A stretch of DNA of 64,000 bases from Mycteria americana (Eukaryota; Chordata; Aves; Ciconiiformes; Ciconiidae). The translations under genes were made by a program, and so were the position numbers. Below, in pieces: positions 1 to 12,125 of the stretch (position 1 is its first letter; each line of letters starts with the position of its first letter). The stretch covers positions 789,060-853,059 of the forward strand of contig NC_134390.1 of the NCBI RefSeq assembly GCF_035582795.1, read 5' to 3'. The notes under the pieces were generated by a model that ran no database searches, had not been told where the DNA came from, and was given only the letters and a program-made list of their open reading frames with translations.

Positions 1-3000
1 GGCCATGGAGCTGAGCCATCCTTTGCCACGTTGGGGGGGGCTGTGAATGCGGATCCCTCCCGGTCCGAGCTCTCTGATGGCAATTTAAGGGAACGGTTTG
101 TTAGCCGCTCTGCCTGTTGTCCAAATCGCTGAACGTTTCCCATGAGGAGCCTCCCCTTCGGCTGCCGCTCTGCGAGCACACACCGCGTGTGCCGGAACTT
201 TCTTGCGCTTGCTTTCTGCTCGAGGCTAAGAGTCGGGAGGGTTTTTTGTAGCAGAAAAAGCTCCTCTGCTTCCGAGGGAGGTGAATGGAAAATAAACCCC
301 AGGTTTGCTTGGGAGGGGAGACAGGCAGCTGGTCTTCCAAACCCCTTGGGTTTTGCCACGTGTTACGGTGTGGTTCGGAGAAGGGAGTGCGTGGCGAGGG
401 GTTTCGGTAGCTGAGCTTGCACCCCAGCTGCCTCCTGGGCTCGCAGCCGCTGCGTTTCCTACCACTTCCCTGCAAATCTGCTGTAGCTGAGCTGCTGCGA
501 AGAGCTCAGCTCGGCTTCCTTTGGGGCTGACAGCCGCTCCGGTGTCCTGGCTTGGCTGCTGCCGGGCTGCGGGAAGCACATATCTCATCTCCTGAACCCC
601 GCTCCAGTCCGTGGGCAGGGGGACTCTGGGCTGTGGCTTTCAGCCCCTCGTGAGGGCTGGGGGCGAGTCGCTGACGAGATTTCTGCTGTTCACTTTCCTT
701 TCTGCAAAGTGGGGAGGGGAAAGATCCCCCTGGAGAAAATGACACCTGAAAAGGTCTTTAAAAATCAGATTTTTGCTCCTGGACGTGAGGCAGAGCCTGC
801 GCTCTGTGCAAATGTAACTCGGCCTGTGTTTGTATTAATTAGGTGGTTTGCAGGCTGCCTCCTCCCCCTCTACGTTAGATGGGCTGTGAATTAGCCCCGG
901 TGGCAGAGACATGAGAAGGTCTGTGACCGTAATGGGCTGGTATGTGGGCAAACAGGCCTTGCAGCCGGCTCTGCTGCGAGGGGAAGGCAGCCACAGAGCC
1001 AGGGAGGGGATTTCCGCGGCTGGCATTGCCTCAAAAACCCGCGCGTGGGTTTGGGTGCCACTGCTCCCCGCACAAGTGGGCAGCGGGAGTGCCTCCGGGA
1101 TGAAGGAAAGAGGTTTTGGGGGCTCTTCTGTGGGTGTAGCAGTGCTAAGGTGAGTGTTGCTACAGTCGGACACCTCGGTGGGGTCCTCGCCCCAGAGAGC
1201 AGCCTCACCCAAATGTCACCCCAGTGCCGGCCTGCTCGGGGAAGGGACGTCCTGCAAGAGGCCCCTTCGTGCGGAGGCTTTGCGGCAAGCAGGGTGGGGG
1301 TGATTTCGAGAAGTTTGCGATGCCGGGGTTTCTCTTCCCTTTTTGACCGAGCTTTAGGGAGGAGGAGAGGGACTTTTTTTAGCTCCGTATCCATATAGTT
1401 TTGCCAGCAAAGTGGCTCTGCCCCACGTACCTGTCCCTGGCAGAGTCCTGCTGTTTAGTGCTCCGTGCCTTGGAGACAGAGAGCCCTGCCTGGCTGAGGT
1501 ATGCGTTGGGTAAACAGGCGTCCACCAGTGGCTTCCCATTAGGACAGCGCTGGAGTTAAGCCCCTCATCCGAGGCCCTTGTTTTGTGCAAAACAGCCGAG
1601 CGCTAGAGGATGTTTTATTCCAGGGGAGGATGGAGCTGGGAGGGTGCGGGGGGCACTGGTGGGACTGGGGACGTGTGCCAGCCCCCAGTCATGCCCCTGC
1701 CCCGGGGGTGTTTTGGCAGGATGAGCTCTCTTTCGGGGCTCTGTCTATCATTTGGACAGAGGCTTGTGGTCAAATCGAGCAACGGGACGTAGCAAGGACA
1801 TCCTTCTGAAAGAAAAAAAAGCCTTCGTGGGGGAAGTAACCCTTTGAAATCTGTTTATCAAATGCATCCCCAGCTCTCTGCTGCGACTTTGTTCTTCCAG
1901 GGCTCTTCCCAGCCGTCGAGGCACTGACACAAAGACCTGATTGTCTCCTATTTTCTGTTTTTAAGGGAAGCTTTGTAGCAGGGCCTTGATGAGACATCCA
2001 CATGGCATCGTCTGTGGAGGGGAGGGGAAAATCGGAATCAATCTCAGGCCAGCAAGCCCTGACAGGATCTCTCCTTAACGCGCTGTAATTGTTTGTTTCA
2101 TTACGCCCATGACATCACGTCAGAAAATAATTATATTGTGAAATTTCCTTCTCTAAACTCTAGCTGGGCTGGACTTTAAATACCCTCCCGGCTTCCTTGG
2201 CTGACCTCTCTCCTTGCCATAATAAAGGGGGTGGTTCACTGAAGAAATTACACGAATCCCGAGAGATCCTGGGGCCTGCTTGGGAAAAGGGAGTGATCCC
2301 AATACAGAGCCTGTGTTATTGCAGCGCAGCTTCGTCCGGGCAAGGTTGTTCCCCGCACAAAGTTGCGGTGGGTCTGGGGCTCCATGGGGCAGCCCTGCTC
2401 CTCCTCCTCCTTCTCGAGGCCGAGGCTCAGCCGCCCGGGAATGGGAGCGAGTTGGCAGCCGCGCTGGTTGGACTGGTTGGGTGCTGCGCACCCCGTGACT
2501 CCGCAGAGGAGTTTCCTCGCCCGGCTCCGGACCGTCTCGCCGGGCCCTAATCTTCCCCTTCCTTTTATCTGTGCCGACCTCAGCCCCGCTGCCTCCTCGC
2601 CGAGGAGCGTGGTCTTTATCGCCCCTTTGCAGGAGCTGGATCCTGAGCCCCAGGAGTAGGGGTAGCTTCAGCGTGGCTCCTTTTCAGAGCGTCAGCTCTC
2701 AGGGCACTGGCTCCCACTTCGGAGAGGCTCACGCCATCCAGCCGTCTCCCCGTCCCAGCACAGGACGTCTAGGTTAGATGCCGTCAGCGATGTGGGCACA
2801 AATTCCCCCTCTCTGCAGAGGGATGTGATTAAAAACACGGGCTTTGAGGCTCGGGAAAAGCATCCACCTTTGACTGCGGCGGACGAGAGGAATACAGAGG
2901 TTCAGGTGCGGTGAGAAATGCCTGCGGGGATTTCCCCATCTCCTGGGTGTGCTTTGGGCTGGGCTCAGGCCACAGCCTTCCTCCTTGGTGGTCACGGGGA

Positions 3001-6000
3001 TCACCCTTCCCTGTCTCAGCTGGGCATTTTCCTCCTCCTGTGCTCCTCACGCATCATCAGGGACTCCTCTCTTTAACTAACCTGATTTCTTTTCTGGAGT
3101 GGTTTGGTAGGACCTGTCTATGCTATGGGGTGAAGGTGCTCTGGCTGCCGCGGCTGCCAGTTGCTGGTGGTCTGGTTTGCCCTGGCAGGGCCGCCCCAGT
3201 GAAGGTTTTGGCAGGACTAGAGGCTTCATCCCAGTTTTGCGGCAATCCAGACTGGAATTAAAAGGGCAAAGGAGACCTGCGTTTCAGTTTGCAGCGCGAC
3301 AAAGGTATTTAGCAAGTCCTGGGAGGTCAGGGATCTTGCAAATTGGACGAGGTGTCTTCCTAGCTCACCTCCGTGTCTGCCTGCACGTCACGGGGCTGGA
3401 CGGACGCAGCTCTGGCTCCCCTTGCAGCCCACCTCGCTCTTGATCCGACAGCTCCATCCTTATTTATTTCTTCTTGAAAGGAAGTGTAATTTATTGTGAC
3501 GCACAGAAGCCTCCAACAATTAAAGGATATCGCCGAACTTGCCGTGTGGCTTTTCAAGTCATTAAACTCCAGATTAAAACACAATTACTCAACGTGCTGC
3601 AGTCTGACTTCAAAACTGCACCATCTTACGCAGCCAGGCACCGTGTGTTCCCCGCTCCGCTGTCCATAACTCCGAAGAATTATTAAGCGAGAGCTTGGCT
3701 AATTTACATGAATGACTTCCTACTGCAGATTAACTCATTTTGCAAATTAGTGAGGAAATCAAACGAGATAAAAATCAAGGGGACTGCATTACAAAACCTA
3801 CTTTGTTCCTTTGTGTAGCAAGTGCAGCTTAATTGTCTTTGATCTGTCTGGAGTAGTGGTGGTGTGTTTTGGGGAGAGCACCGAGCACCGGCGAGGCAAC
3901 GCTGCTGCTCGCTGCCACCCCGGGCTTTCAGACTCTGCCAAAATAAAGAGGAGGAGGAAACGGGGAGAACTTGAGTTGTGAGCTGGAAAGGTTTGATTTT
4001 CGAGGGGTTTTTTTTTCAGGCTCATGCCTGCCGTCTGTCGTCTGCCGTGAGCGGAGATGTGTCGAGAGGTTCGGGAAGCCCCGGGGCTACGTGCCACTGG
4101 GTTTTGCTGCCCTTTCTTCTAGCCTTAAAACTTCCTCTTGCTTCTTTTCATTGCGTCTGGAAGCTGACATCGGTTTGTCGTGCGTGCCGCGCTCTGCGTG
4201 GTGACGACTAACCCCCCTCTTCCTCTGCTGCTTCTGCAGAGCTGCAGCTGCCAATGTTGCAGAGTTTGCAGAAGAAACCGTTGTGTTGTGTTTTTGGGTT
4301 TTTGGTTTTTTTTTTTTCTTCCCAGATCCTCCCTAAAAATGAACATGGAGTCTGTTTCCCCTCTCCTAAGGTCAGCTGGGGTGGATCTAAAAATGCTCCT
4401 CTCTTCTATCCACAGGGCATTTCTCACCTCGTTTTAGTTTGCTAAATAAAACGACTAAACCGAAGCATTTTTCCTCTGACGAGCAGTTAGAAGACAAGAA
4501 ACACCTTGTCTTGAGAGAAGTCGCAAGCCAAGACTCGGGTGTTTTGGTCTTTTTTAGCGTGAGACCGGCAAACGACTACCCCTCTTCTCGGGGGTCTCGG
4601 AGGTCGGTACCCCCATCCCGTACTGATGGAGCAGGGGCTCCTTCGGGCAAAGACAGGTCGAGTACAGGAGCCAGGCAGAGCAAAGCGGGGTCAGCTCCTG
4701 TCTCCTGTCTTCGCAGGCAAGTCCCTCCCAGGGTTTTCCAAGGATTAAACCCCCTCCTTGCTCTGCTATTAATATATTTTTTCAGGATTTCAATGACCCG
4801 AGCGTGGACCAGGGGCTTGGCAGTCTTTATGAAAGCTTTGGTCTTAGAAGTAATCTATATTAGTGGAGATAATAAACGTAAATTATCCAGCTGGTTTCTC
4901 TCCACCAAGCTTTCTCCTGAAACTGCAATATTCTGGAGGCTTCGGCGCGTCCTGATATGTGAAGAATGAAGCGTGTACGTACAAGATCTGTCTTCTCTTG
5001 CCGTAATTTATTTATACCTTAATTAGATGCGAGCCATAGATTACCAGAAGGAGGATTTGGGTTTTTTCCCCTCCATATGACATGCCAACAGACTATAAAA
5101 CGCTGCGTAGGCTTTTGCATGTTTGAAGATTGAAGCCATTCCAAGACATCAGGGCTGGATTCTCCCCCTCCCAAGCGTATTTTGGGGAGAGCGCGTGTGT
5201 CTTCTCCTTCCTTTTTACAACAGCTCTGCCCGGACGGCGCATACGCGACAGGGAAATATCTAATCTGTCGCTGTAATGCAAGCTGTCGTCGTTGGCTTAT
5301 AAAGCTTAAAAAAAAAAAAAACAAACCCACCTCCCTGGTTCCCTCCATGCTGGTTTTAGACTGTAAACATATGTTGCAAGAGCTGGAGGGGGGGACTGAA
5401 AAGGTTTTGTCCTAAAATTGCTAAACTTTGCAGGGAGCGCAGGAATGTTGCTGATGAGGTACGGGAGGGCCCAGCCAAGATTTCCGAGTGGGGCTGCAAA
5501 TTGCGTCCCCTTTGGGGGGACAAAAAATTTCCCTCCTCCTGCCCGGCATCGTTGTTGAATAGCCAGACCTGGCCTGGTCGCTGTCACTCGATGGCCAACA
5601 ATATTCCTCTCCACCTTGGTGTCCCGGTGTGAGGGCAGACACAACCACCGCCGTTGCGGTTATTAATGCTACCGTCACGCAGGAGCCCCGTCCTGGGGCT
5701 GAACCGGTCCGAGTGTGTTGGTCACGGGTGTTATTTGCAGCATCTTTCGGCTGTGATTCAGCCGAGCGTTTCCTCCTGCCCTGGCGCGGACTGGAGGGGA
5801 CCATGCACAGGGTTATATGGTCTTTGGGGCCGGCACCATCCTTTAACACGCCATGCTGGGGCGCGGACACGTGAGCACAGCCCCTCGCCGTAACGCGGAC
5901 GACATCCCGGCTTCTGCTTAGACAGCGGCGTGCGCCTCGTCCCGCTGCAGACGAACCGGCCCCGGCGTGACGTAAGTAGAGACGGGGCGAGAAGATGAGT

Positions 6001-8635
6001 CAGGGTTCGTTTCCTTGATTGCAACCCTTCTGTCCTGGTTGTTGGTTTGGTGCTCTGGATGTCTCAGCCATCCTTGATGGCAAAGGGCTTGGCCGACGCT
6101 GCCCTGCGGACTTGGGGGGGGGCAGAGCAGCCAGCCCTAATTTCAAGCCTCCCTGTTTGCGTGCTCCTGCCTGGGAGAGCAGAGCTCCTGTTGATGCCAC
6201 CACAGCCCGGAGGAGTGAAATCAGAGCTGTTCCTCTCGCTGGAGGAAGCCCAGACGTGGAGCGCGGCCCGGCTGCGCGCATAAATCCCCCGCCGGCCGCG
6301 CAGATCATCGGCGATGCCGCTGCAGAGCTGTTGGGCATCGCGGCCCTGAGCTGGCCGGTGCCCCAAGTAGTCAGGCATCTATTCCTGGTGGCTTTTGTCC
6401 TTTTCCTGAGCGTGGGCCCCTGCCCTGGCTCCTCCGCTGAGCTTTGCCAGGGCACCACTGACACCTGCTGGTAACAGCAAAGCCACGGGGCCCGGGGAAG
6501 GCTGCCCGCTGCCAGAAACTCTTCGTCATTCCCCCCTCGTTGTCTCCGGGTTGTGAAACTCCCGGCCGCAGGAAGAGAGCTCGGCGTGCAGCTAATGGAC
6601 GTTTCGGGCCGGCCTAAGTCTGAAGTTTATCCTTCTTCAGCGCCAGCACCTCTCCTGCGGATGCTTGGTGTGCTGTCTCCTGCCTAGAAGCTGTTACATG
6701 GAAAACCAGGTTTTTAAAGCAAAATTCACCGCTTTGCTGAAGGTACTTGTCCCAGCAGGGCTTCTCAAAAGGCTGTGCTGACCTCCTGTGGTACCACCGT
6801 CGGTGGCAGCACCTTGGTCCCTGTGCCGGGGAGGTGGCCTTCGTTCCTGCAGCCCCGTCGTGACGCGGCTCTGGAGGACACCGGCACCATGGGCTGTTTT
6901 TTGGGAATGCCGGCTTTGGAAACTGCAGCCTTGTGATGTTTGTGCTCCCCATTTAAGAAGCGGCTTCCAGGTACTGGGAAGAGGAGATGGAGTGGGGGAA
7001 CCAGCATCCCCCAGGGCACCGTGACGTCCCTCGCATCCCGGTGTCCCCGTCAGCCTTTGTCAGGGCTGGCTGGCATGGTCCTTCCCGTTAACTCATCCTC
7101 GCTGGAGCCAGCCAGGCAGCTGCTGATAAACAGCACCAGGAAAGCCCCCCAGATGGGTGTTTTTGGGGAAGACTCACCCCGACGCAGCCTCATTTCCCAG
7201 CAGTGGGAGAGGATCTCCGGAAAGAGTGGCCAAGTGCAGCGTCGTTTACTGTTGGGGACAAGCGTGTGCGCCTGTGCATGCACACGTGTTTTATCTCAGC
7301 CCCGTGTTCAAACATCACCGCGTTCAGGCAGTGATCTCAACCCTGGCTGCCTGCTTACGAGGAAGTGGTAGGAAAAAAGGTGAATTTTGGGCTCAAATCG
7401 CAGCCCGTAGCCAGCCAAGGATGCCGCCGCCCGTCCGGCGGAAGCGTCTTGGCTCTAAATCTGCCGTTAGACCTATTGGCATATGTTAATTGCAGCTGAA
7501 AAGAGATTACTCAGCCTGCCGTCTCTGCGCCCGCTCTGGCTTTTCAGCATGAAAATAATCAGGCAGCGGAGCTTGAAGGGAAATAAAACACTTGTGAAGT
7601 GTAGATGGGGTTATTGGAGAAGCAATTAGATGACAGCATAAGCGTAGAGCAATAAAATGGCAATGAAAACTGATAGGCTTAAAAACTTCCTACCCCTCAA
7701 CCCCCCCGTTACGAATGGTTTATGTTTGTCTGCATTTGGGAGCTCGTCAGCACTACCCTGCGGTTCCTACGGCTTTTATAATTGGGAATTGCTCCTCGGG
7801 AGAGGGAGGGACCACGCTCCGCAAGCAGCGCCAGATGATTTTTCAACTTTATATATATATATCCCTTTCTGTAATCGCAGTAATTAACCAGTGAGTGCGT
7901 GCCGATAATAACTTTGCTGATGGATGCTGCTGAAGACTACGGTCTTCCAGCTCGCTTTATTTATCGCTGCCTTTTTTTTTGGGGGGGGGGGTTGGCAGGA
8001 GGGTTTGCATCTGCTCGGTAGATTTGCTCCTGGATTGTTGCTTCCATCAGGTTTAAGCTGGAGAGATGCTTAAGAAGGGAAAACTGCCTCTTTCAGCCCC
8101 AAAAAACAAGAGGGGAAAAGGCACCTCGGTGAGGTCGGTAGCGAGGTGTGATTTGGAGAAGCCCGGGTTTCCCTTGGCGATGTTGTCACGCTTGCTTTAT
8201 CGCTGACACCGATTCAAGCTGGCCGGCGCTGCTCGGTTTACATTTTTCCTCTTGTTTTCTGCGCTAGGTTAGCTGAAATAGCTGAAATAGTTGGCAGGTG
8301 GCTGGAGTGACGTAGGGGGGCTGTTTTTCCTGAGAGATGCGGCTCTTACCTCTTCTCTGGACACAAATCGGAGGGCTGTGGGGGCTGTGGAGGGCAGGGA
8401 GAGCCCCAGGGAAGGCTTGGTGTGGGATTGCCAGGGCTCAAAAACACAGGAGCCCGTGGAAAGCTGAGGGCGAAGGCTGCAATTAATAACTTCCTTCGGC
8501 TCAATCAAGCTGAGACCCTCCCAGCTTTGCGGCTGCTGTGGGAAAAGGCCAGGGAAAGCCCCTCTCGCTTCCCTCTTGCTGCTCGGGGCTTTGCTGACTG
8601 AGAGCCCGCAGCAACCTCCTGGGTTTTTCTTCCAG
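1..8635 (+). other. SP1: SP1 intron upstream of the zinc-finger exons
   Basis: No convincing coding exon is seen. All open frames here are short, and none resembles the long glutamine-rich exon of SP1 that should lie further upstream. The base composition is mixed, with AT-rich islands (about 2050-2260, 3440-3830, 7440-7900) that stand out from the GC-rich surroundings and could be conserved noncoding elements. Assignment to the SP1 intron is inferred from the phase of the exon that follows and from the known SP1 exon order. Confidence 0.75.
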
Positions 8636-8804
8636 GCGACCACGGTGCTCAGCTGGGTCTTCACGGCACGAGCGGAGACGGGCTGGGAGACGAGAACGCG
8701 GCTGTAGAGGAAGGAGAGACCAGCCCGGACCCACAGCCCCAGCAAGGAAGGAAAGTGCGGAGGGAAGCATGTACCTGTCCCTACTGCAAAGATAGCGAGG
8801 GAAG
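8636..8804 (+). CDS. SP1: SP1 coding exon (pre-finger region, Btd box)
   Basis: The acceptor is cttccag and the donor is gtaagg. The exon enters with 2 nt of a split codon and leaves with 2. The translation starts DHGAQLGLHGTSGDG and ends CTCPYCKDSEGR, which closely follows human SP1. The acidic stretch DENAAVEEGETSPDP corresponds to the acidic segment before the fingers. Confidence 0.93.
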
Positions 8805-8973
8805 GTAAGGCTGCTCTGCCGTGGATCCGACAACGCCGGGCTGCCCGAGCAACCTCCGCACCCCTGGGAGCAGGCTGAAACCCCAAAAGTGCCTTGTTTG
8901 TCCCCATTCTCCCTCCCTCCAGTCAGCTGGAGCTTTCAGGGTTGTTTTAACTTTTTCCCTCGGACTCTTTCAG

Positions 8974-9173
8974 GAGCTCTGGGGATCCAGGTAAAAAAAA
9001 GCAACACATCTGCCACATCCCGGGCTGCGGGAAGGTATACGGCAAAACCTCTCACCTCCGGGCTCACCTGCGGTGGCACACCGGGGAGCGACCTTTCGTC
9101 TGTACCTGGATCCTCTGCGGGAAGCGTTTCACCCGGAGCGACGAGCTGCAGCGACACAAGCGCACGCACACAG
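8974..9173 (+). CDS. SP1: SP1 coding exon, zinc fingers 1 and 2
   Basis: The exon lies between ctttcag and gtaggg, 200 nt. It encodes finger 1 ([19 protein letters not shown]) and finger 2 ([19 protein letters not shown]) with intact C2H2 ligands and the HTGE linker. Finger 2 has Ile-Leu where human SP1 has Ser-Tyr, a position that does not contact DNA. It ends one base into the Gly of the second linker. Confidence 0.95.
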
Positions 9174-9285
9174 GTAGGGCTCGAGATGCTGCTTCCTCCG
9201 GGGTCCGTCACCTTCTTGCTGGCCTGGGTGAGAGGGGAACGGGCCCAGCCTCTGCCTGACCCCTCTCTCCCTTCCCTTCTTCCAG

Positions 9286-9605
9286 GGGAGAAGAAATTCG
9301 CCTGCCCGGAGTGCCCCAAACGCTTCATGCGGAGCGACCACCTCTCCAAGCACATCAAGACCCACCAGAACAAGAAGGGAGGCGCGGCCAACAACGTGGC
9401 CATGAACGTCTCCGCCGTCCCCATGGACACGGGGGCCTCGGCGGAGGGTAACGGCGGGGCCACCCCCTCGGCCCTCATCGCCACCAACATGGTGGCCATG
9501 GAAGCCATCTGCCCCGAGGGCATTGCCCGCCTGGCCAGCAGCGGCATCAACGTGATGCAGGTGGCCGACCTCCAGTCCATCAACATCAGCGGCAACGGGT
9601 TCTGA
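9286..9605 (+). CDS. SP1: SP1 terminal coding exon, zinc finger 3 and C-terminus
   Basis: The acceptor is cttccag. The exon completes the linker Gly and encodes finger 3 (CPECPKRFMRSDHLSKH). It then encodes the multimerisation domain with GIARLASSGINVMQVADL and the end INISGNGF, with a TGA stop. The linker after the finger is alanine- and glycine-rich and somewhat diverged from human. Confidence 0.96.
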
Positions 9606-12093
9606 GGGCGAAGCGGGACGCGGGCACCGGCGGGCGACACGGCGGCGCCGGGCGGCACGGGGCCGAGAGGCGAGCGGAGACGGAGACGGGAGCTATTTTC
9701 ACCACGAGGGCGACGTCCCTTGTCACCCTCCAGCACTAAAGCCCAGCTCCTCTTACCTGGGATCGCAGCCCTCCTTGAGCTGTCCGACCTCCGGGGCCCA
9801 GTGACCACACACGAAGGCCAGAGCTATATATATATTTTTTAATTTCGGCTTGACCTTATTATTATTATTCCCCCCCCCTCCCTCCCTCCCTGAGATCCGT
9901 CTGCCCCTCCGTAGCTAGCCTTCGACGCCATCATGCCTTGGTAAAAGTATATGATCGTTGAAATACTTTTTAGCAGAAGAAAAAAAAAAAAACCACCCCC
10001 CAAAAAAAACCAAAAAAAAAAAAAAGAAAAAAAAAAAGAAAAAAAGATTCTATATTATTATTATATATATAAAAATATAAAATGTGTTCGTTTGAGAGAG
10101 GAGAGATTTTGCTGCGACCATGGCTTGGTCTCTTTGATGCCTTATCTTGGAACAGGTTGACCCTCTGGGGCAGTTCGGACAGTGCCCGAGCTGTCCTTCA
10201 GACCTTATATTACATTTTACATTATATCTTAAAAGAAAAAGGAAAAAAAACCACCCCAACCCCCCGGTCTTTTTTGTACGCTTTGCTTTTAGGTTGTTCT
10301 TTAATTTCTTTGTAATTATTTGGGTGAGGTTTTGCCTTTTCCTGCCCCCCCCGCCTTGTAAAAACAGCTGCCCTCTCCCTGCCCTTCACTGGACTTTCTG
10401 ATCTTGTATTTTCCAGCGATCTTCTTTGCGAAGATCCTTTTCCTCCGGCTTTTCTAATCCTCGCTCTGGCGGGCTGAGCGGTGACTCTACACGTGGAATC
10501 GATTCGTAAAGGGTTTCGTGCAGGTTCACTCGAGCTATTTAGCAGAGGGTCTGGGACCCGGTGCGTTGGGGTACGGTGGGAGACGGCTCGGGAGGTCCTC
10601 CTCGGGGGAAAACGTCTATTTCTTTTTTTTTTTTTTTTTTTTTTTTTTTGGCCGCCGTTGGTCTTAAGAATAATAATAATCCTGAAAAATCAGCGCCTCC
10701 GGAGCTGGTCAGCAGGAGACGGCACTTTTCCACCCCGGAGTGATCCCGGCGGCGAGGGTGAAGCATCGGGGGGACACGGGACGGGGCCGTCGCCTCGTGG
10801 GTTTTGCCGTGACGCTGCTGGAGGTGGCTCCTTGCGCTTCCTCCTAAAAAAAGGGTGTTGGAAATAGGGACGGTTCAGGGAAAACCCTTTTGGTTTTCCA
10901 ATACCTGGCTTTTCCCACCCTGAGAGGACCGGACCGGCTCAGTCCTCTTCCGTTCTTCCTCCCACACCCTCCTCTTCCTGCTCCAGTCCAGACAATATCT
11001 GCCCTTTCCCCTCCGGCTGTAAACAGGCAGGGGCTCCCCTGCCCGCCGCAGGAAGGAGCCGTGGGGGGGCCCAGCGCCGTCCCCCCGATACCGGGAGGGG
11101 GGGGAATTTCATCTCAGGGTGATGCGGAGCACGCGGGGCAGCTTTATTTCGCCCCCGAAACAAGGCAGCGGTGGGACGTGCATCCCACCCACCCCCTCGA
11201 AGGCCGCAGGGAGCCGTTCGGTGAAATCTCTTCTCGTTTTCGAGCAGAAATTTTGGGGGTGAAATGAGCACGAAGCGGGTCCGAGCCGGAGAGGAGAGAG
11301 CCCCGCCGGGAAGCTTAGAGGAGAGCTGAGCAGAGCAGGCAGCGGCGGTTGTAGGAGCGACCCTGGGATGTGGAAACCAACCCCGGTTCGGACCTGGAGA
11401 AGGCGTTGAGCTCGTCTTAGTGGTTCGGAGAGGCGGCCGCGGCGTCCCCGGCTCGCCGGGTCGGGCTCGTCGTGTGTATCCCCTTTGCTTGCAGGGGGAA
11501 GCCGGCGCGGAGGCCAGAAGCCCCCCCGGTTTTGCTCGCCGATCTCGGATCGGTGAATCCCACCCGCCAACGGTGTCTTCCTCCCTCCCCACCCGAACAC
11601 GAGGGGTTCTGCTGTATCATTTTCTAGAAGCGTTTTCTTTTTCCCTGCTTGAGGATAACCGGGAAAATTCCCGGGATGTGGAGGGCGGCGATCCCCACCG
11701 CCGCGCTCCCCGCTTCCGGAGACAACGCCTCCCGCCCTGGGCTGCCCGGTGGGCTTCGGCATAGCCGGGACCACCGGGAAGGTGATGTTGGCTCGGGGCT
11801 GAGGTTGCCAAAATCGCTCAGGTGGGCTGGAAAGGCCTTTGGAGAGGAGTTAAACCAGCGCTGCCCAGCCGGGGCACCCCCAGATCCCCCCCCGGGAGAG
11901 CCGCTGGGGCCGAATTTTCTACTGAACCCCGAGCTCATCCATGCTCGGACGCTTCCCACGGTGGGGTGGGCTCGCCGGAGCCGGGGAACCCCCCGAATCC
12001 ACACCGGGGAACCCCCCCTGGGGCCGAACCATCGGCGGCAAAACCCAGCCAAACTGTGAAGCGCGAAGGTGTTTTTACCTTGTGGTTTTGTTG

Positions 12094-12125
<32 letters not shown>

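Noticed and set aside
1-8600. Short open frames of 60-176 codons on both strands in the SP1 intron
   Set aside because: No recognisable domain, no splice context and no coding-like composition; typical chance frames.
8974-9605. Possibility that the zinc-finger gene is another SP family member
   Set aside because: The pre-finger CTCPYCKDSEGR context, the C-terminal end NISGNGF and the neighbour AMHR2 all point to SP1.
10620-10650. T run and A-rich stretches in the SP1 3'UTR as retroposon tails
   Set aside because: No flanking target-site duplication or element body was seen; treated as simple sequence.
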